A DNA stretch of 64,000 nt from Amyloporia xantha (taxonomy: Eukaryota > Basidiomycota > Agaricomycetes > Polyporales > Adustoporiaceae): contig JAYKKR010000002.1 in assembly GCA_036971615.1 (NCBI GenBank), positions 3,100,001 to 3,164,000 of the forward strand, in the 5' to 3' direction. Both the position numbers and the translations under genes were made by a program. Below the pieces are notes generated by a model, which worked only from the letters and a program-made list of their open reading frames with translations, had not been told where the DNA came from and ran no database searches. Shown in pieces: positions 1 to 13,400 of this stretch (positions within the stretch are counted from its first letter, which is position 1; the number at the start of each line of letters is the position of its first letter).

Positions 1-327
1 ATCGCCTGCCGCTTACTAGAATGGAACAGAATTCGCGTCGACGACAGCGGGTGAATGTCAGAAGATCTAATCATTCATCGAGCCCCACTAGGTCCTATCA
101 GAAACTAGGAAACTCGAGGGCGGTTCAAACCTCAAGAGCCATGCTTTTCGATAAGGACTCGACACGTAACCCCTTTGTCGGCGCATCGAAGGCGGAAGGG
201 CTTTGTAGATGGCCTGACAAGATTTTGGGTGAAGATAAATTTCGCAAGGTCAGCCATCCATCTAGGTTTCCATCAGGATCAGGAGAATTGGCTGATTGAT
301 CATCGATGATGGCCAATTCCTCAGTAT

Positions 328-1023
328 GTACAATGTGACAAGTATGCTTTTCCAAATGATAAAGATCCGTTGTGTCAACTGATGTGAACATGATGTCAAG
401 TTGCAATGCATGGTACCACTTAGGATGTGTCGGGATGACCATCGGAGATTGGCGGCTTGTATCAGACTCTCCCTTCACATGCCCTATCTGTGATATCCTA
501 CAGTATGTTATTCACTCCATTTCACCTAATCAGGCTTTCATGTCAAATAAATTGAATAGATCTGAGCGTACGTGGATTATATAATCAATCATTGAGTCAG
601 CACTAGAGCCATTGACTATATTTTGACCACAGGAGAAGCGATGGATGAAGTCCATATCTGCTATGTAAACTGTGCTCGACCTGATTGTTTCCACCCGAGA
701 CAGTTCAATGAGTGGTTCTTTGAGCGGTTTGTGGGACGGAGACCACGTCACAGACGCCATCACAGGGATGCCAACAGTGTTGAGTTCTTGTACCTGGTCA
801 AATGGGATGGGTATGTTCTATTTTAATGGTATCAATTCTGCATGTTTGATAACAGAGCTCTAGATTTCCTATTGGGGATGCCACATGGACACCCTTGTCA
901 TGTTTGGGAGATTGTAGTTGTTATATAACTGAGTTTGAAGTGGCTGCTGAGCTTGAAGGGAAAAGCCTAAGTGATCTTCATGATGTTGTATTACTGAATG
1001 AAGCAGCAGTCATTCAGTGGTAG
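328..1023 (+). CDS. PHD-finger plus chromodomain protein, partial gene
   Basis: Two chromatin-reader modules are visible across small exons. The PHD part is split by an intron of about 57 nt (donor near 340, AG end at 396). Joined, it reads QCDNCNAWYHLGCVGM and continues to FTCPIC near 495, giving the C..C...H..C...C..C pattern of a PHD finger's second half. The chromodomain lies near 760-900: VEFLYLVKWDG, then an intron ending at the TAG before 861, then FPIGDATWTPL, the canonical aromatic/acidic core. The frame ends at a TAG near 1021. The first Cys pair of the PHD finger and the start codon are not found. The join between the PHD exon (donor at 503) and the chromodomain exon does not keep phase with any acceptor I tried, so this may be a broken gene or an unresolved splice. 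Likely nuclear histone-binding protein; exact role unknown. Confidence 0.55.
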
Positions 1024-2168
1024 TTTTTATGTTAACTACTGGAAAAATCAAGATGTGATTATGTTTAAGACCTTTGAAAACATTTAAGACAAATTTAATA
1101 AAAGAGTTCAGCTTGAACATGTGTTGAATTGTTTCATAAAGTTCTTAATTTTCCATGATTGTGCTCCGAACATTGTGGCTCAGAGGTCAAATATTCATAA
1201 TTGGTCCATAGAATATTCAGCGCTCTAAAAAAGGGTATTTCTATTTATCACAATCTACACCATTTTCAGACATGACATAGCCTCCCAAAATTTAACCATG
1301 CCGAAGCATGTCTGAAGTGTATTCTGCTCAAAACATTAAAATAAGGAAAAGGGATTGTTATTGGCCAATAATATTTTGAGGCTCAAAGAGATTAGAATTC
1401 AATCTCACAATTTTTGAAACCTTGGGGAGCATAGTAGTGATAGGTTATTTTGACTATCTTTCAATTGTTTTTCAATATCCCAATACACTGGGTGTGTAGC
1501 TCGTTTCAGTGCTTGCAAAATCAAGAAACATTCTTTTACCTTGTTTTTCTCTTATGTCAATAGTCATCAGCAAATTCAAACATTTGTATTATTTATTTAT
1601 TTATTTCTTCTTATATAGACTTGATGTCTTGTGTAAGGAAGAAAAGAAAATTTATAAGGTGGGCATGTCTTGCCCCAATGCGATTGACACTTTCGAAGCC
1701 TTGGTTTCCTTTTCTGGAAAAACAAGACACAAAAGTATTTTGCTGATGTACGTGATACAAAACATGAGCGAAACATGGAAATATAATGATTCCATGAATA
1801 AATTAAGAAAGGTTTCATTTTTTTCTATGAGACTTGAAAGGTGTAGACAACAATGATTTTGCCCCGAGTCAGGGAATTATTCATGATTTGCTCAGGTATC
1901 AAACGGGCTATGCACCCCGTGGCTTGGAATATTGAAAGCCATGTCCAGTGAGGATTGTCCCATCCAAGTAAATGACATTCTTGGTAGTCGAGACAGATTC
2001 ATGATCCACGCATCCCTCCCAAACCAGCACTGAGCAAAACAATATCATTCCTTTTCTCAATTCGCCTGCTATTGACCAACATTCCAACTGCCAGTTTGGC
2101 TAAACTTGAAGCTCTGCATGGTGCACGGTACAGAACAATTGCTTGTCACAAAATAAGATCTCTTTGCC
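1024..2168. other. AT-rich stretch with no recognisable gene
   Basis: The stretch is visibly AT-rich compared with its neighbours. Open frames near 1509-1856 have no motif I recognise and a low-complexity composition. No RNA gene or transposon end was seen. Confidence 0.4.
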
Positions 2169-3103
2169 TTATCGCCCATCTACAACGCGCTTCGATCTCC
2201 TCCGGGAACCCACTTTCGGGTATTGGCACAAACTCTCACTATCGACACATTGCCTTGCGAAAGCCATTAGCATCATCCATCTGCATCCGCAAATCTATGA
2301 CATACTACGTACCAGCACTTCCCATTCTTGTCGCCGGGTACAATTGCCTGACACGACGTATGGCGCTGCCTACAGCGGAAGCAAGCCAGTTTCGGTGGCT
2401 CCCGTCCAAGATTCATATTCCCGTCTTCCGGAATCCACTGGGAAACCGCTACAGGCCCAGGTATCACCGACGCTGCCACTAGAATCTGCCGTAGTCTTCA
2501 TGTCGGGAATATATATGCATGTAAAGTACCATTATCAGCCAGGGGTCGTTGACGGCGTTACAGAACATACCGGAGAGTGCGTGGTTCTTCCCATTCCGGA
2601 GAATCACATCCTGAACCACCTTGACTGGATGTACACTCCGAGGAAACGGACTTTGGATCGTGTGAGCACGAGTGCTCCAGGGAATCGTGACGTCTCATGG
2701 GACTATATGGTTCCGGCGACGGGTACTTCAAAGCATTTGAAAGAGTATAGCTGCGATGATTTGTGTACACCGCAGCCGTGATCAAGTCTTCGGCTCCTGA
2801 CGGGTACGACGACACTTCGGGAGTATTTCATCCGTCGATACAGGTATATGGTACTGAGGTGTTATGGATGTCAAAAACTATGAGGACTGAATAATGAGTC
2901 TTAGAGAGATGCTGAACTGATAGACGTACCCAATTGAACGCATCCTCCGTTGTGTACACTCTGAAATTGTTCGATCCATTGACAAGGAGAGAGTATCGCG
3001 GTGTATGCTGCATTGTTCCAAGATTGTGGTGAAGGGAAACCGATTGCTGGTATTCCTGTGAGGCCACGGGATCAGGACGACCTTCAATCATAGTATCGTC
3101 CAT
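2169..3103 (-). CDS. short Zn2Cys6 zinc-cluster protein
   Basis: The 3' half is secure. An exon ending at 2313 reads LACFRCRQRHTSC followed by QAIVPGDKNGKC. A 59-nt intron (2254-2312, GTACGT...CAAG) joins in phase to QCVDSESLCQYPK, and the frame stops at 2169. The joined spacing is C-x2-C-x6-C-x11-C-x2-C-x6-C, the fungal Zn2Cys6 binuclear cluster, which binds DNA in transcription factors. Upstream exons lie at 3103-2930 (starting MDDTMIEGRP) and about 2815-2570 (Ser/Pro/Tyr rich); their joins are approximate because the obvious splice sites do not keep phase. A small protein with a C-terminal cluster and no fungal-specific transcription-factor domain is, from memory, common in Agaricomycetes. 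It would act in the nucleus; targets are unknown. Confidence 0.7.
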
Positions 3104-6100
3104 AGCACTCCTTTCACTTGACCCTGTTCCGCGACAATAACGGCCCGTTTCAAATTGAGATCCAATTCACTTGCACTATCAATTAGAATCCGACGTATCA
3201 ACGCGCAACAGCAATACTAGGAAGTCTTGGATGCGACTCACCTTCTAAGACTTATGGAAAGTGACAGGGACGTGCTGAGATGAACCGCACGGATTTGAGC
3301 CACGTATGGCTGCCTACGTCCGACACGTGAGGTTAAGACTTTTCTGGGAAAGGCGAAAGCCTGGGAATTATATTTGTCTCCATGCTACAAAGAACGAGCA
3401 ATTGAATTAGCAAGTCCATTTGTAACATTCGTCAGTCCTGAGGCGAGGTCCATCATACTAATCTTTTCGTTTTAAACATTCTTTTCCCGGGCGCGCCCGA
3501 CAGAAATGTAGGTGACAATTATCGCATAATCTCGGCCATGTTACTGACATGCTCAGGAACGCCCAATATTCTCACTGGTAACGATGTTGTGACAATCAGA
3601 CAGGATTTGCTTGTATTCTTGACGACGGGAGCATTCTGTCAATCGTAGTCGAGGATGTTGTCTAGACATCCCTAAGTGGGCGTCGAAATAGAATTCGTGA
3701 CGGATGTATTTAAAATGAGTTGATCATTCAACTCACCAGTCAGGCTGATGCCGAAGATTATTCCTGACTGTAGTCGTGCACTTGCAGCAAAGTCACGGAG
3801 CCGGTGAATGGGTACATCTAATGGCTTGTTACACTTCGCGAAGAAGGCAGCCTGGAACGACTCTAGAGAAGGCAAACGCTCATCTGCCGTGATGCCGACA
3901 TGGTAACCCTGATTTAAGGTTGAATGTCCGCCTCAAACGCAAATGATCGGTTTCATCAAAATGTGACAACTCGATCAGGGATTTTCACAGGCGCATAATC
4001 TCCCTTTCTGTCAGGGGAGTATGTTCCAGAATACTGAACTACACAACCCAGGGACCGCTGGCCGATGTATGTCGGCCATGGTTTCTGTATACAGATGACT
4101 ATCGTATGCAGGGCGGAGACTCTGATTGAGTTCAGGAACGTTGCAGGAATCTTGACTGTATTAACTTTCCATCGGCTTGTGAGTGATTTGAATGTTCCCG
4201 GCACCATTGCAGCGACCTTTGAGATAACAATAATTTAATAAGCTTCAGATAATTTCATGCCGTTCAAGTGCATCATGGCAAGTCTCTCTCCTAGCCAAAC
4301 CGTGTGGCACGCCCTGCCTAAAGTCCGGCGCAGGAAGCAAGTGTGCGAACACGCGTGGGGTATGCCATAATCTATCTGGTTATGTCAGCCTAGTGCGCCG
4401 CGGAAATTGGCCCTCTTCCCTGAATTCTATATCAGGGCCGATATTTGGCCTACGCTAGATAACGCGAGGCACTTTCGTGCATGCTTGTGATTCACGATGC
4501 AAAGCAATGGTTTAAATCCATCGGAAGCCAAATCCTCAATCATGCTTTGGCATCGACTGTTATTGAAAAACTGACGCAGAACAGGCATGGATTTCTCTTT
4601 GGCGATGCTGCTACACACGACTAAATCTGCTCCAGTCGTTAGATCAAAAGAAACGGGTTTAGGAGGGTTAGACCTCCATGCGACTCTAATTTTGTCAAGT
4701 GGTGAGCTAGTATGCTAGTTGCATATCGAAATAGAATGACGATAGCACACTACACGTTCCTCACTTCTGAAACTCAGGGAATTCGCCCTGAGTCAACCGG
4801 GCGGTTAAAAGAACATCTAGGCAGCGAGCGCGCATAACAGGTTCGCGTCGCTCATTCTAGGCAGTTGTCGCGAGGGGCCATGATACGTCTATACTATCAT
4901 GATGTTGCGGGATTATTCCGACAGAAATTCCCGACCATCTAGAGTAAGGCATATCCAAGAAAAGAGGTTCACCACTCACAGCATGGCCGTGTATATCCTT
5001 TGGACATTTACTGTTATCTCATGTGAAAATTTGTCGGAAACCGGGATACATTTGGACATGTTGCGGCATGGCCAGCGGCAATTTTTGCTGCGGCATGCTT
5101 CCCCCCTCAACAATATCTTGTATTTGGCAGTCTGACGATCCGAGTCTCCATGTCGAACCTCCGCATTCAACACAGATCCTCTAGACGTCCAAGGAAGTTA
5201 TGCTCGCCTATGCTCGCCGACACTATCCAAGAAGAATCGTCCTTGATTCGCTGGACCCAATGCGCCATACCCGTTGTGACGATTCTAGTCAAGCGACAAA
5301 TCGTCAGCGAATTCTGTTGGAAGCTAGAGCCCGGTAGCTTGTGGTTTCCAGACCGAGATGGCAAACCTTCACTGCTCGAATCATACCTTCACTGCTCGAA
5401 TCATACCTTCACTGCTCGAATCTTGTCTTCATTTCGTCCTTGTGCAAGAGTAACTGTTCTCGCACGTCGTTACGAATGCACAACGACTAGTCAAAATAGA
5501 AACAACGACACAACAATAACGGCGCATCGATGTTCGGGTAGAGTCTAGTCATCTGGGGACAGGTAGGGTATGAAGTCATTCGCTCTGGACATAAGGATAG
5601 AGGGCAGGTGAGTACTCACGCACGAATGGGTACGGCCGATGTGTTGTGTCTGCGTCTTAAGGCAGCTGTCGTCTTTCCCGCCTTACCTGCAATATGTCTG
5701 TGACAAGCCGAGTTGAGGACAGCTATTCCGAGAACCAAGTCTATATGACGTGGAAACATGTAACACAAGCTTTCTGCGCGTTGGCTTCTGCGTTGACTTC
5801 AAGCGCATGACTTGCTCGTTTAACAATTTCTGGATGACCCCGACCTACTCTAGACGATATTTCGTATGCTTATTCTCTCCCTGCTCCCCTAGACCGATGG
5901 TGTCGTCATCACCGGCATATTGCATGATTTACCCGTCCGGTAACAAGCGCTGTTCGCGATGCTTGCCACCATTGTACAGGCACACCCCATCCGTGACCGA
6001 TTCTTGTCGGCGGATTCTAGGTGCAGAGATCATTCGTAGTTATCAAATCTTATAATGCCACCCTCTTAGCCTTTTCTGTAGCCAACGAGTCGCGCTGTTA

Positions 6101-6294
6101 CCAATATGCGACCACTGGTTCGGCTCTATGCATGCATTTTTACACACCACTTGGCTTATACAAGAGGGTCAATAGTGCTGCGTTCGTACGAAGACGGCAG
6201 AAGAAGGTGAATCACTTTAAAGTCCCATCCGTGTCACCATGACTATCCTTTCTCCATTCAGAATGTCACAAATGTATTGGGGCATATTTCGTCC
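3104..6294. other. unassigned region, possible minus-strand exons
   Basis: Open frames on the minus strand at 4618-4427, 4207-3956 and 3875-3672 have coding-like composition and end near GT donors. For example, the last runs to GIIFGISLTG just before a GTGAGT. I recognise no domain in them. The plus-strand frame 5150-5548 contains the short tandem repeat at 5366. No gene is called. Confidence 0.3.
5366..5422. repeat. 20-bp tandem repeat, about 2.9 copies
   Basis: The unit ttcactgctcgaatcatacc repeats almost exactly three times with period 20. Since 20 is not a multiple of three it would shift any reading frame across it, so it is probably not inside a coding exon. Confidence 0.85.
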
Positions 6295-7437
6295 TCATAA
6301 CAACCCCATTCGTCGAGCGTGTACAGTACGATAGACAAATCCGATGCCTGGAGTTGTCTTTATCGCGTCCAACACCTTTGCATATGAGTGCGCTCCGTCA
6401 ACTGCATCAGTGAGCCGTTTCTCGATCATCCAGAATTGTAAGAACGCAACAAGGGTTTGCAGGGCTGTCTGAAAAGACTCCTGTTTCCTCAACACCCGGT
6501 TCCCATCCAGGAGTCGAGAGTAAATATTGTTGCGTTCCTATTACTGCGAAGTATTGATTCGTCCGGAGCGCACCAGCCATATGTTCGCCTCCGAATGAGA
6601 CTCTCAGGTCTCACAAGGCACGCCTGGCTGCGCTGAAGATAGGATAGGTATTAGATGCGTGAATGGCCGCTTCAACACCATTTCGCATAACCAGAGACAG
6701 TCCCCATTCCTCAGATATATATAACCCACCAGGCCGCAGCGCTTGAACGACCTCTTTGAGAAGACGTGGCCAATCCGTAATATGCTATGGAACTGTGAAC
6801 ACGCAAGAATACAGCAGCGGTAGCTCGTAATCCCACCGCGAAAAGTGCGATGTCTCTAGAGTGGACAAAGTCGACAGTCGAGTTCTGGTAATGTAAGCGG
6901 CTACAAACGTCTTGCATGAGAAATTGAACATTTGCTAAAGGATGCCGTGTCTGTATAGGTACTTAGAACAGATGACTATGAGTGTCTGTTCCAGAAACGC
7001 TCACTGAAATGCATACCAATATCGAGTCTGTCGAATCTAGCACCCGGAAACGGGACGCCACATCCACAACCCTGTTCCCGAAGTTATTCCTGAGCATCTA
7101 TGCGTTCCGATGACAGAAATATACATACCAAGCTCCGGTGCCAGTACCTAAATCCACCACTCGTCGTCGTATTCCAGGAATGAAACCCAAGTGTTCCCGC
7201 TCTCACTTGCTGCCCGTGGCCATTCACTGGTAAGGGATACGGCAATTCGTGACAAAAATAAAATAAGCGACCCCCTCTTTCGTCAATAAAGCTTGCAAAG
7301 TCTTCAGCTTCTGATATCTCAACAAATTGACGAGACGTGTCTATCTTGTCTAGCTCATTGTCCCTGTCTTCCCTCTGTACAACAAACACATGACCATTTT
7401 CTCCGGAGCAGATGGTAAAATCGAATACAGGCGCCAT
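6295..7437 (-). CDS. class I SAM-dependent methyltransferase, frame breaks present
   Basis: The start is ATG at 7437 (MAPVFDFTIC). The N-terminal part ends ...LPYPLPVNGHGQQ. The SAM-binding motif I follows as VVDLGTGTGAW near 7150, then after an intron VVDVAS, FPGARFDRLDI, an intron, and VPIQTRHPLANVQF. The post-motif region SRDIALFA joins through a 52-nt intron (GTGGGATTAC...CCATAG) to HITDWPRLLKEV and ALRPGGLYISEEWG. The C-terminal exon (6495-6295) ends TTPGIGFVYRTVHARRM, a tail I associate with this basidiomycete methyltransferase family. Two places lose phase: just after GQQ (about 7210), and between VVDVAS and FPGARF (7044-7054), where one base seems missing. A linker before motif I also looks shorter than in relatives. 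It is therefore either a pseudogene or carries assembly indels. Substrate unknown. Confidence 0.7.
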
Positions 7438-10400
7438 AATGAAGAGAGGAAGTCCCCGAGGAAAATGTGAAAGGGCGCCTCTGGCGCAGTGTTCGAAGGA
7501 ATTCTTGGAAAGTGCCTTCGCGATAAGAAGGCGGGGCAACTCGCTACTCGCCCCAATTCTCAAATGGTGCTGGCATCGCCATGATGCATGCTTCCTTGAA
7601 TGGAAGACTCCCAATTAGTGCGCTCCCCTTCAGGTGGCGCAAATAGGAGGGGAGGCCGAACCCAAAATTGGACGACAAATTACACCTCGTGCCACCGGGA
7701 CAACGTCAATGTGCATCGCAATTCCCACATTCAAATTTTTTCTCTAGAAGAATGGAGTGTCTAAAACTGACAAGAATGGACTTACCATTTATGATCCCTA
7801 GCCAGGCCGCATCTATCGGAGCGGCGGAAGTAGACAAAAGGTGGCTCTCCTTCGAGGGCGCCACGGCTTCTGTCGTTATGAACATTTCTATCGCGTTCTA
7901 GTATCATTTTGTGAGCCTAGCGCGTTACCGTCAGGAACCTGGCGGGACATCTGACGCACCAAGGATATGAGTCACCGTTGGCATACTTAGACAAACCACG
8001 ACGTCCCTATACTCAATTGACAATGTTGAAGCATAGTAAGTCCTCAACCAAATTCGCGGCCCCTGGAATCTCAGATTGTGACAGATGGGATCTCCGGTAT
8101 GTGAGGGAACTTGCCAAACATAGAACAGATAGCGACGATGATTCCTGGCATGAGAAAAGTAGGCATTCGAATTGATTCCCACGGAAGTATGCGTTAAAGG
8201 ATCCGCGTACAACTGGATCATGTCAGACGGATCGTTGATTCGCAAGAACTGGGAATGGATGAGTCTTCTATCGACGGACTGGAAAATGCCCAGCGTTCAA
8301 CTCAATCCCAGGCCTTGAGAAGCATCTCTTGTCCGCAAGGCATTTGTCCCGCGATGTCTCGGTACAGTCATCCGTCCTATCGGACAATCCGTTGGCCGCG
8401 CCAACCGGTGTTCTTCACAATCTGAGGAGCGAGGCCTGGTAATATTACGATCACTCAGGGTTCTCAGCGTCCCGCTGTTGAAGTTCGGCCAATCAGTCAG
8501 TTTTAACACATCTGTCACAGAATGCTACGGAATGCCGAATGATCCAAGAAATCACGCATCCGCAGGATGAATATACAAGGTCCGAGTTGCATAGAGTAAG
8601 AGTACCTGTTCGTCCAGGACAGTATGATTGAAACTCTCGGAGGGAGCACAATTAATAGTGAATACGCTTGCCAGAGCGCAGGTGCTAGTAGTGTCCTTTT
8701 CGGCAGCACCCGAAACAACATCGTGAGTCAGACGCCTGTATTTACCTCATTCTCCGAGTGATGCGCCAGACAGCTTGAATGGAGTCAAGCCTGGCGACGA
8801 GTACTCCAAGTAAGTGGCTGGACTCTACTTACCGATTCCCTTTTACTTGTGCGTTTGAACAGGCTTGCGAGAGAGATGAAGACCCTGGATTCTATCTTCT
8901 CCAAATGCATAGTCTTCAATGAACATTGCAGCCTTGGGAAGCCTGCCACGATGCTTCTCGTGATTTCTTTTATCAAATCTCCCCGTGTGACAAACCATAA
9001 CATGTGAAACAGTGGAGTGAAGGTTCATGGCGATAGATGGACGTGCGGATTGGTTTTACGAATGGTGCGCAGACAAGGTCCCAGGTACTCTCTCGTTGCA
9101 TATCTGTGTTCAAATTCCCAAATAGTCTTTCCCCGAGCTGAAACGGGAACTCGCCGATCACCCGACAGAGACTATACTCGAACAGGTAACGCTCTCCTGC
9201 GATGAAAGCGCACGGACGCATTCACGACTTATGAAGCGGATGGTATACAGTTTTAGCATCGCCGCCCTGTTGACTACAATGGGTTTCAAGTCCTTTCTCG
9301 CATGTCTTTCGACAACCTCCCTTTCCTTTGAGGGGCCTGATCCAAGGGGAAAACAACCATCACCAAGTGGTTTGACCTCCGTGTCATTCACCGTTCGCTT
9401 CTCCCCCAGCTGGCTGATGGGAACAATTGCTCGCTATTATTCTCATATCCGCGCTACAGAGGCGCACTCTATTCCTCAGGAAATCGGTTCTGATGAGGAT
9501 TCAGACCGTGCCATATTGTCCAAGCGCACTACCTCTACGCTTCGTGCCAATGAACATCTCGCCGTGATGCTTTCGAAAACCCTTTGGAAGGTCAGCATCC
9601 GTTGCTAGTGGCTTCCGTGATGGAGGGGAAATGACACTCACGTTATCGCTGGCATGACATCCGAAAGCCCAATACGCAAGCGCACGTCTGTGACATCTTC
9701 TACTGCCGTAAATCTTTCTCATTCACGACGAGAAGGCATGTACGTCCGTCTTGATTTTGACATCATAATCGTCAAGCTGAGGATGAACCGTGAACCCAGC
9801 ACTGTCGCAGGTGTGGTGGTGTATTTTGCGATGATTGTACCTCCATGAGGACAGCCCTATTGGACACCGCGCGCCTTAATTTCATCTACCCCCCGCGACA
9901 TACCTCAATTACCTCCTATGCTTCACAGACATCCCAAGTTCAGATGCTGAGAGTCTGTGCCTACTGTTGGGCTCAAATTCATGGTGCGAGGACACCCAGG
10001 TCTCGTGCTGAGTTTACTCGTATATGCAGCATGTATTCGTGCGGTGCGAGTTATGACAGAGAAAATGCTCCTCCTGTAGAGGACGTCGGCGATCGCATAA
10101 GGTACATTTTGCTGATGTTACATCCTAGATATGTGATAGTCATGATCTATCTCCTCCAGAAGCTCTTTGTCGCTTGAGACCCGTGTTCGGGCACAGGGTG
10201 GGACGAGTCTCACACAAGATCTATGTGAGGTCAACACGTACGGCAATGTTGGGAAACTTCCAAAGAAGAAGATCTCTTCGAAATGCGCATTTGAATACGT
10301 GCTTTGTCCCAGTTCTTCTGGTCTGGAAAGTTATCCGTTGCGTTTCTCCTGTCAAGAGCGTCAAGCAAAATGGTCGACCGGACTGACGTACGGCTACTGG

Positions 10401-13400
10401 GCGATGAAGCCTCGCTCCGCTGTAGTTCCAGCGCGCTTGCTTGGAAAGCAAGAACAGTATGAGATTGACTTGAATGAAGAAGAGGCGAAGCGGGCCAGAA
10501 GGGGCGCGAATCTCCCTGTCATTGACGGCGGTACGTCTGAATCACCATAAGTCCTGATTTTTGTCCGATATGAGAATAAGTTACTGCTTTTACAGATATA
10601 CACATGCGCGTTCCAACGCAATTACGGCCGTCTTCACCGGGTGGACCTGTGATATTCTCTACATTTTGAAAGTTCATCTTTAGCTTCAGGTTAGCTTGTG
10701 TCGAATTGTAATCATTTCGCTCCTTAACTGTTACACTGTCCAGTAAATTTGTGATTATACTACCTGCGGGGAATATCAAAAAATAGCTGGCTATACGAAT
10801 GACAGATAAGTGTTCGTCCACCATCAGCTGCTATCCGCAGGAAGAGGTATCAGTGGCTGAATCATACGTATGTGCATACCACACATATGGAGCAATTGAA
10901 AGAGCAGACTCCTCGTAGCGTTACAGAGCGCATAACGAGTCAATGACAACGTATTCTCCAACGGTAACTGTCTTGAAGCCAATTCAAGATGATAGCCACG
11001 TCTAACACCACTAATGCTAAGTATGTTTTCTACATACCGCTACTCTGACGAGAGAATGTAGAATGGAAATATTCGTCATAATTTGGGTTTTACGGCCCGG
11101 GGTGAAGCTGTCGCACTGGCGAGCCCGAGGTGGTGCGACTGGCGCTGCAGATCGAAGGCGGCACAGTGGAAGATGGTTGTTATAAACAGCAGCTAGGACA
11201 ACCAGTGCAGGATAATCGAGAACTTGGGTTCGATGCAATGTGGCAGATGCGAAAGACGCTAAGAGACTCATGCCTATGAGTGCAAGGTTGCGAACTCGTT
11301 ATGAAGGGAGATCGGGGTCAGTTCGAACCACGCTCAGCGGACTAGGATAGAAGAAAAGAGCAGATAACATGGGTTCATACGGGCAATATATCACGTAGCG
11401 CTGCTCAGTTCAATCTCTATGAGAGCTCCGAATTGATTCAACGTCAAGCATCTAGAAGACCAGTGCTCCAGGTAATAGCAAATCAACGATCTCATACAAA
11501 GGCCGCGCGACTTACATACCAGACGCAAGACTCCGTCGTTCACGGTTTGACTTGACCCAAGACTAGTCAAGTGTATTTGATCGCAATCAGATGTTTCAGG
11601 GAGACGTGGAGGTTCTTCAAAGAATCATGATGAGATTTGGTGATGCCGTGGAGTGGAGTAAAGTACATCTGCGAATGACGCTTTTAAGATACATCAGAAC
11701 TACGACTTGACACCAACACGGGCTATGGGCGTAAGCACTCCTATTCCGCCTACCCCAGCTGCCTATTAACAGCCGTCCGCTTACCCTCCCTGATCTGGTC
11801 TTCTCGCTTTCCACTTTGAAAGTCAAGTTTCTGAAGCAGATTCAAGCTACTTGGATCCTGACTCAAATTTCATTGTCCGCAGTTTATAGACCTTTTGGCA
11901 TAATGCGCTATGAGACTCACCAATCCGCCGCCTAGCGTGGTTAATATGATCCTGTTTCAAGTGAGACCGTACAGATGTCATTCGAGCACACACGACCAAG
12001 GGAAACGGCAGGAAGCTGCAGGCGAACAGTGTCGGGCGCGGTATTAAACATCGTGAGGTCAACAGTAGTCGACCTGCCACTCGTTGTTTTCTAATCATCT
12101 AGCTACTGTATCTCATCAACTTTGAAGATGAATAATCAAAATCTGACGACTAACTCACTTGTAGTTTACTTCTAAACAGGCAAGACTCTTGCGGCAGCAG
12201 AAGCGCTGGCGGATGACGGTCTCGGAGGCGTACAGCGCACGTGGCATGTAGCGCTAATTTACGCGCCTACTTCTACAGTAAGTACCCGTCAAGGAGAATG
12301 TCCATCCTAGCTTCATCAAATTGACTCGCTGCGCAAATATGCTGTTGCATTTTTATTCAATACCTCCGAAGAGCTTGTTCTCTAGCTTCTACTCCCCCTT
12401 CTTCGCAAGAGCCACCAGGATCTTGCACTGGTCCTGCTCAAAGACATTCGTGATGCAGGTACGCAGTCTACATGCGAGGATTAGACCCCAATGCGAGACC
12501 GACATTTTGATTGGCGTCATGCCAGAGTTGATGCCCCTAGAATTTCTGAAGCTTACGTCTGCTTGCTCCTGTTTGGTAAGAGGAAGGACAGAAACATGCT
12601 CGTCTTTTAGCGCCTGTTGATGCGAGCCTGAGGTAAGTCTCGCTGGTAAAAGTTCGTGGACATTAGCGATTGGTATGTCTAATTCGGATCTCGTACTTTG
12701 TGGAAGAATGGGAGTTGTTTTCATAGCGATGCATGCTATGCACACAAGAAGACGAAGCTGTGTTCACAGCAAGTTTGATCGTGAAAACCCTTGTACCTCA
12801 ACCATCTGCATCATTTCCTGGTATCACTTCCTTCATTTAGCTATAATAATGTGAAGGCTTTGGTGATTGTTAATCACACGGCGCGTTTTGCGGGGTCTGT
12901 GCATAGCAAGCGCTCCAGCGTGGTAAACGTCGCTTTGACTGCCGTCGTCTACGAAGACATAGGGACGCTTAGCTGCGTTTCAAATTGGAGCTGCTCTGAG
13001 TAGCTCCATTGCCTCGTTTGGGTAATATCGCATAATCTAGACCCTTTGACGGCTGTGTTATTTTCAGCGGCTCCTCCAGATGTCGCCGTCGGCCAGAAGA
13101 AGGGCACCTTTTGATCAGCACCCATACCCTCTTCCCTATCCACGGCGCTGATTCGAACTGTGTACGTGACGCTAGACAATGTGGAGATACTTTGACATCT
13201 TTGGTTGATATAGGGCTCCCTGGTGCGGAATTCAGCCACTCATTACGTCGATTCTGGCTTACTTGATGTAATCAAAACGTTCTGTATCACCTGCTTTGCA
13301 ATCATTATTACAGCTGAGTAGCATGATTCATTGCAATATTGCAGCCGTCGGATCGTTCGGGTCGGCCTATCGACTGTATCCGGTGCTTAGCCGGCAGAAT

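Noticed and set aside
3270..3330. Possible tRNA on the minus strand from a B-box-like ggctcaaatcc
   Set aside because: No T stem, acceptor stem or A box at the right distance.
6711..6917. In-frame TAG that seemed to kill the methyltransferase after the FTVP segment
   Set aside because: A 52-nt intron (GTGGGATTAC to CCATAG) removes it and joins conserved sequence in phase.
7931..9391. Cytochrome P450 or second methyltransferase next to the methyltransferase gene (a biosynthetic cluster)
   Set aside because: No heme-binding F-x-x-G-x-R-x-C-x-G motif, ExxR, or SAM motif could be found in any frame.
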